The notes under the pieces were generated by a model, which worked only from the letters and a program-made list of their open reading frames with translations, did no database searches and was not told the origin of the DNA. From Pseudomonas sp. MF4836 (lineage in GTDB: Bacteria; Pseudomonadota; Gammaproteobacteria; Pseudomonadales; Pseudomonadaceae): DNA of 64,000 bases. Location of the stretch: contig NZ_MVOL01000007.1 in the NCBI RefSeq assembly GCF_002018875.1, positions 310,001 to 374,000 of the forward strand, read 5' to 3'. Of this stretch, positions 62,570-64,000 are shown piece by piece (the first letter of the stretch is position 1; each line of letters opens with the position of its first letter). The translations under genes and the position numbers were made by a program.

Positions 62570-64000
62570 ATGCCCAGACTGCACTACTGGCCCCTCGGCT
62601 TATTACTCGCTAGTGTCTGCGATACGCCTGCCCAGGCAATACAAGCCAACCTGCCATGGTTGTCGCAGGGTCCCTCGAGGACGGTCCAGACACCAGGCGC
62701 GCAGGCGCTGGCGACCGAGCTGGGACAAGACGCCCCTGCCCTCCAACCCTTGACCTTCAACACGCTGCCAGCGGCGACCCTGGGCCTGTTCGAAGCTGTC
62801 GCCATCGCCGTCAGCCGTCACCCTTCGATCATTTCCGCGGTCAGTGCCATCGAGCAGCAGCAAGGCCAGGTCGATGTGGCCAGGGCCGGTTACTACCCCA
62901 AGGTCAATGCCGGGATGAACTCCGGGCGCGTCAACACCTATGGCTATGGCCAGGTGGCGACGGTGTCGCTGTCGCAGATGCTGCATGACTTCGGCAAGGT
63001 CGAGGGCTCGGTGACCCAGGCCCAGGGCCAGGTGTTCAAACAACAGGCGCTGCTGCTCAAGCAGGTCGACAGCATCGCCGGGCAGACCGCCGAGGCCATC
63101 CTTGAAGTGCATCGGCAACAGAGCCTGCTGCAGATCGCCCGGGACCAGGTGGTCGCGGTCGAGGATGTGCTGCAGCGGGTCAAGCTGCGGGCCGACTCCG
63201 GGCTGACGCCGCAGTCGGACTTCATCCAGGCCACCACGCGCCTGCAAAGCGCCCAGGCCAACAGCCAGCAAGTGGGCACCTCGCTCAATCAATGGCGGGC
63301 GCGCCTGAAAACCCTGGTTGGCGCCGCGTTGCCGGCCAGGGTCGCCGATTTGCCGCCGGACCTGGAGCGCCTGGCCCAACTCGACACCCCACCCGACTAC
63401 GGCCTGCTGCCCGATGTACTGGCCGCCGAGGCGGATCGGCGCTCGGCCTACGGGCAACTGCAAAACGCCAAGGCCCAGCGCTATCCAACCCTGGCCCTGG
63501 AGGCCACGGCGAACCAGGCCCTCAGCGGCACCAACCCGAACAACGGGATCCGCCACGGCAGCTACAACACCCTGACCCTGACCGGCTCCATGGCGTTGTA
63601 CGAAGGGGGGGCGATTTCGGCTCAAGTCCGAGGCGCCAACGCCGCCATCGAGCATGCCGAATCCACCATCAACGAAAGCCGCCTGACGGCCGAAGACGCC
63701 CTGCTGCGCGCCCATGAACTGGCAATCGGGGCCCGGGCCAGGCTCGGCATCCTCGCGCAACGCATGGCCAGCATGAGTGAAACCCGTGCGCTGTACCGCG
63801 AGCAGTACAGCGTCGGCACGCGCTCGGTGCTCGACCTGCTCAACGCCGAGCAGGAGGTCTACCAGGCCGCCGCCGACCAGGAAACCGCGCGCCATGATTT
63901 CTGGCTGGGCCTGATCACCTACATCGGCGCGGCTGGCCGCAGTCGCCAGGCCTATGGCCTGGACACCCCACCTACCGCACAGGGCGAAAACCACCCATGA
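62570..64000 (+). CDS. TolC-family outer-membrane channel of a type I secretion system
   Basis: A 476-residue outer-membrane protein for export of the giant adhesin. CGGAG lies five bases before the ATG at 62570, and the signal peptide runs to about residue 24 (ASVCDTPAQA). A TTG at 62549 is an unlikely alternative. The two TolC repeats are clear: LFEAVAIAVSRHPSIISAVS with GYYPKVNAGMNSGRVNTYGY, and LPDVLAAEADRRSAYGQLQN with LEATANQALSG. YSVGTRSVLDLLNAEQEVYQ near the end is typical of AggA/LapE-type channels. The stop TGA at 63998-64000 overlaps an ATG at 63997, so the next gene, probably the ABC transporter or adaptor, starts at the window edge. Confidence 0.92.
   Translation: MPRLHYWPLGLLLASVCDTPAQAIQANLPWLSQGPSRTVQTPGAQALATELGQDAPALQPLTFNTLPAATLGLFEAVAIAVSRHPSIISAVSAIEQQQGQVDVARAGYYPKVNAGMNSGRVNTYGYGQVATVSLSQMLHDFGKVEGSVTQAQGQVFKQQALLLKQVDSIAGQTAEAILEVHRQQSLLQIARDQVVAVEDVLQRVKLRADSGLTPQSDFIQATTRLQSAQANSQQVGTSLNQWRARLKTLVGAALPARVADLPPDLERLAQLDTPPDYGLLPDVLAAEADRRSAYGQLQNAKAQRYPTLALEATANQALSGTNPNNGIRHGSYNTLTLTGSMALYEGGAISAQVRGANAAIEHAESTINESRLTAEDALLRAHELAIGARARLGILAQRMASMSETRALYREQYSVGTRSVLDLLNAEQEVYQAAADQETARHDFWLGLITYIGAAGRSRQAYGLDTPPTAQGENHP

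Noticed and set aside
1..64000. Prophage, integrative element or tRNA genes
   Set aside because: No integrase, phage structural gene, transposase, tRNA-like cloverleaf or rRNA segment was recognised. The C4-like leader alone does not show a phage.

Overview
The window is GC-rich, densely coded DNA that reads as the chromosome of a Pseudomonas of the fluorescens/putida type. The evidence is a bkd operon with divergent bkdR, an OprD-family porin, a FecI/FecR/TonB siderophore locus, a reductive pyrimidine cluster (carbamoylase, NCS1 permease, dihydropyrimidinase, PreT, PreA), a Udh uronate cluster, and short palindromic REP-type repeats in most intergenic gaps. I saw no tRNA, rRNA, CRISPR array, transposase or prophage gene.

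Layout. 1-1610: end of an efflux adaptor gene and its outer-membrane lipoprotein. 1611-2891: a long non-coding stretch with a REP, a MITE-like inverted-repeat element, and a structured leader RNA (own promoter, mutually exclusive pairings) ahead of a 93-residue protein of unknown function. 2969-4607: an orphan sulfonate-binding protein and an unknown lipoprotein. 4858-13463: uptake and reductive degradation of pyrimidines or hydantoins, closed by a RutR-like TetR regulator. 13716-15473: a YjaB-like acetyltransferase, copC and copD. 15540-18334: an EmrAB-like pump. 18640-25846: OprD porin, uronate dehydrogenase, lactonase, TRAP transporter and mutarotase, with a related operator-like sequence before the porin and before udh. 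25941-28293: a DapF-like protein lacking one catalytic cysteine, convergent with an SLC13-type permease. 28554-31514: a chemoreceptor and an HD-GYP phosphodiesterase. 31521-38491: bkdR, bkdA1-bkdA2-bkdB-lpdV and ilvE. 38629-42676: FecI-like sigma factor, FecR-like regulator and a TonB receptor, preceded by a Fur-like box.

42773-62004 on the minus strand is a giant BapA/Bap-type secreted adhesin of about 6410 residues. It is cut into two reading frames by one apparent base deletion near 52466. It has a BapA-like N-terminal prefix, 14 Ig-like repeats of about 85 residues, about 32 Ig-like repeats of about 100 residues, and two tandem copies of an FG-GAP plus RTX-like module, the second of which is the C-terminal secretion signal. 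Divergent from it, 62570-64000 encodes the TolC-like outer-membrane channel of what is presumably its type I secretion system. The rest of that system lies beyond the window, where an ATGA overlap suggests the next gene starts.

The most unusual items are the switch-like leader at 2341-2609, the frameshift and duplicated terminal module of the adhesin, and the DapF-like enzyme with a rebuilt active site. Starts were moved from the longest open frame wherever a ribosome binding site, signal peptide or family length favoured a shorter product.
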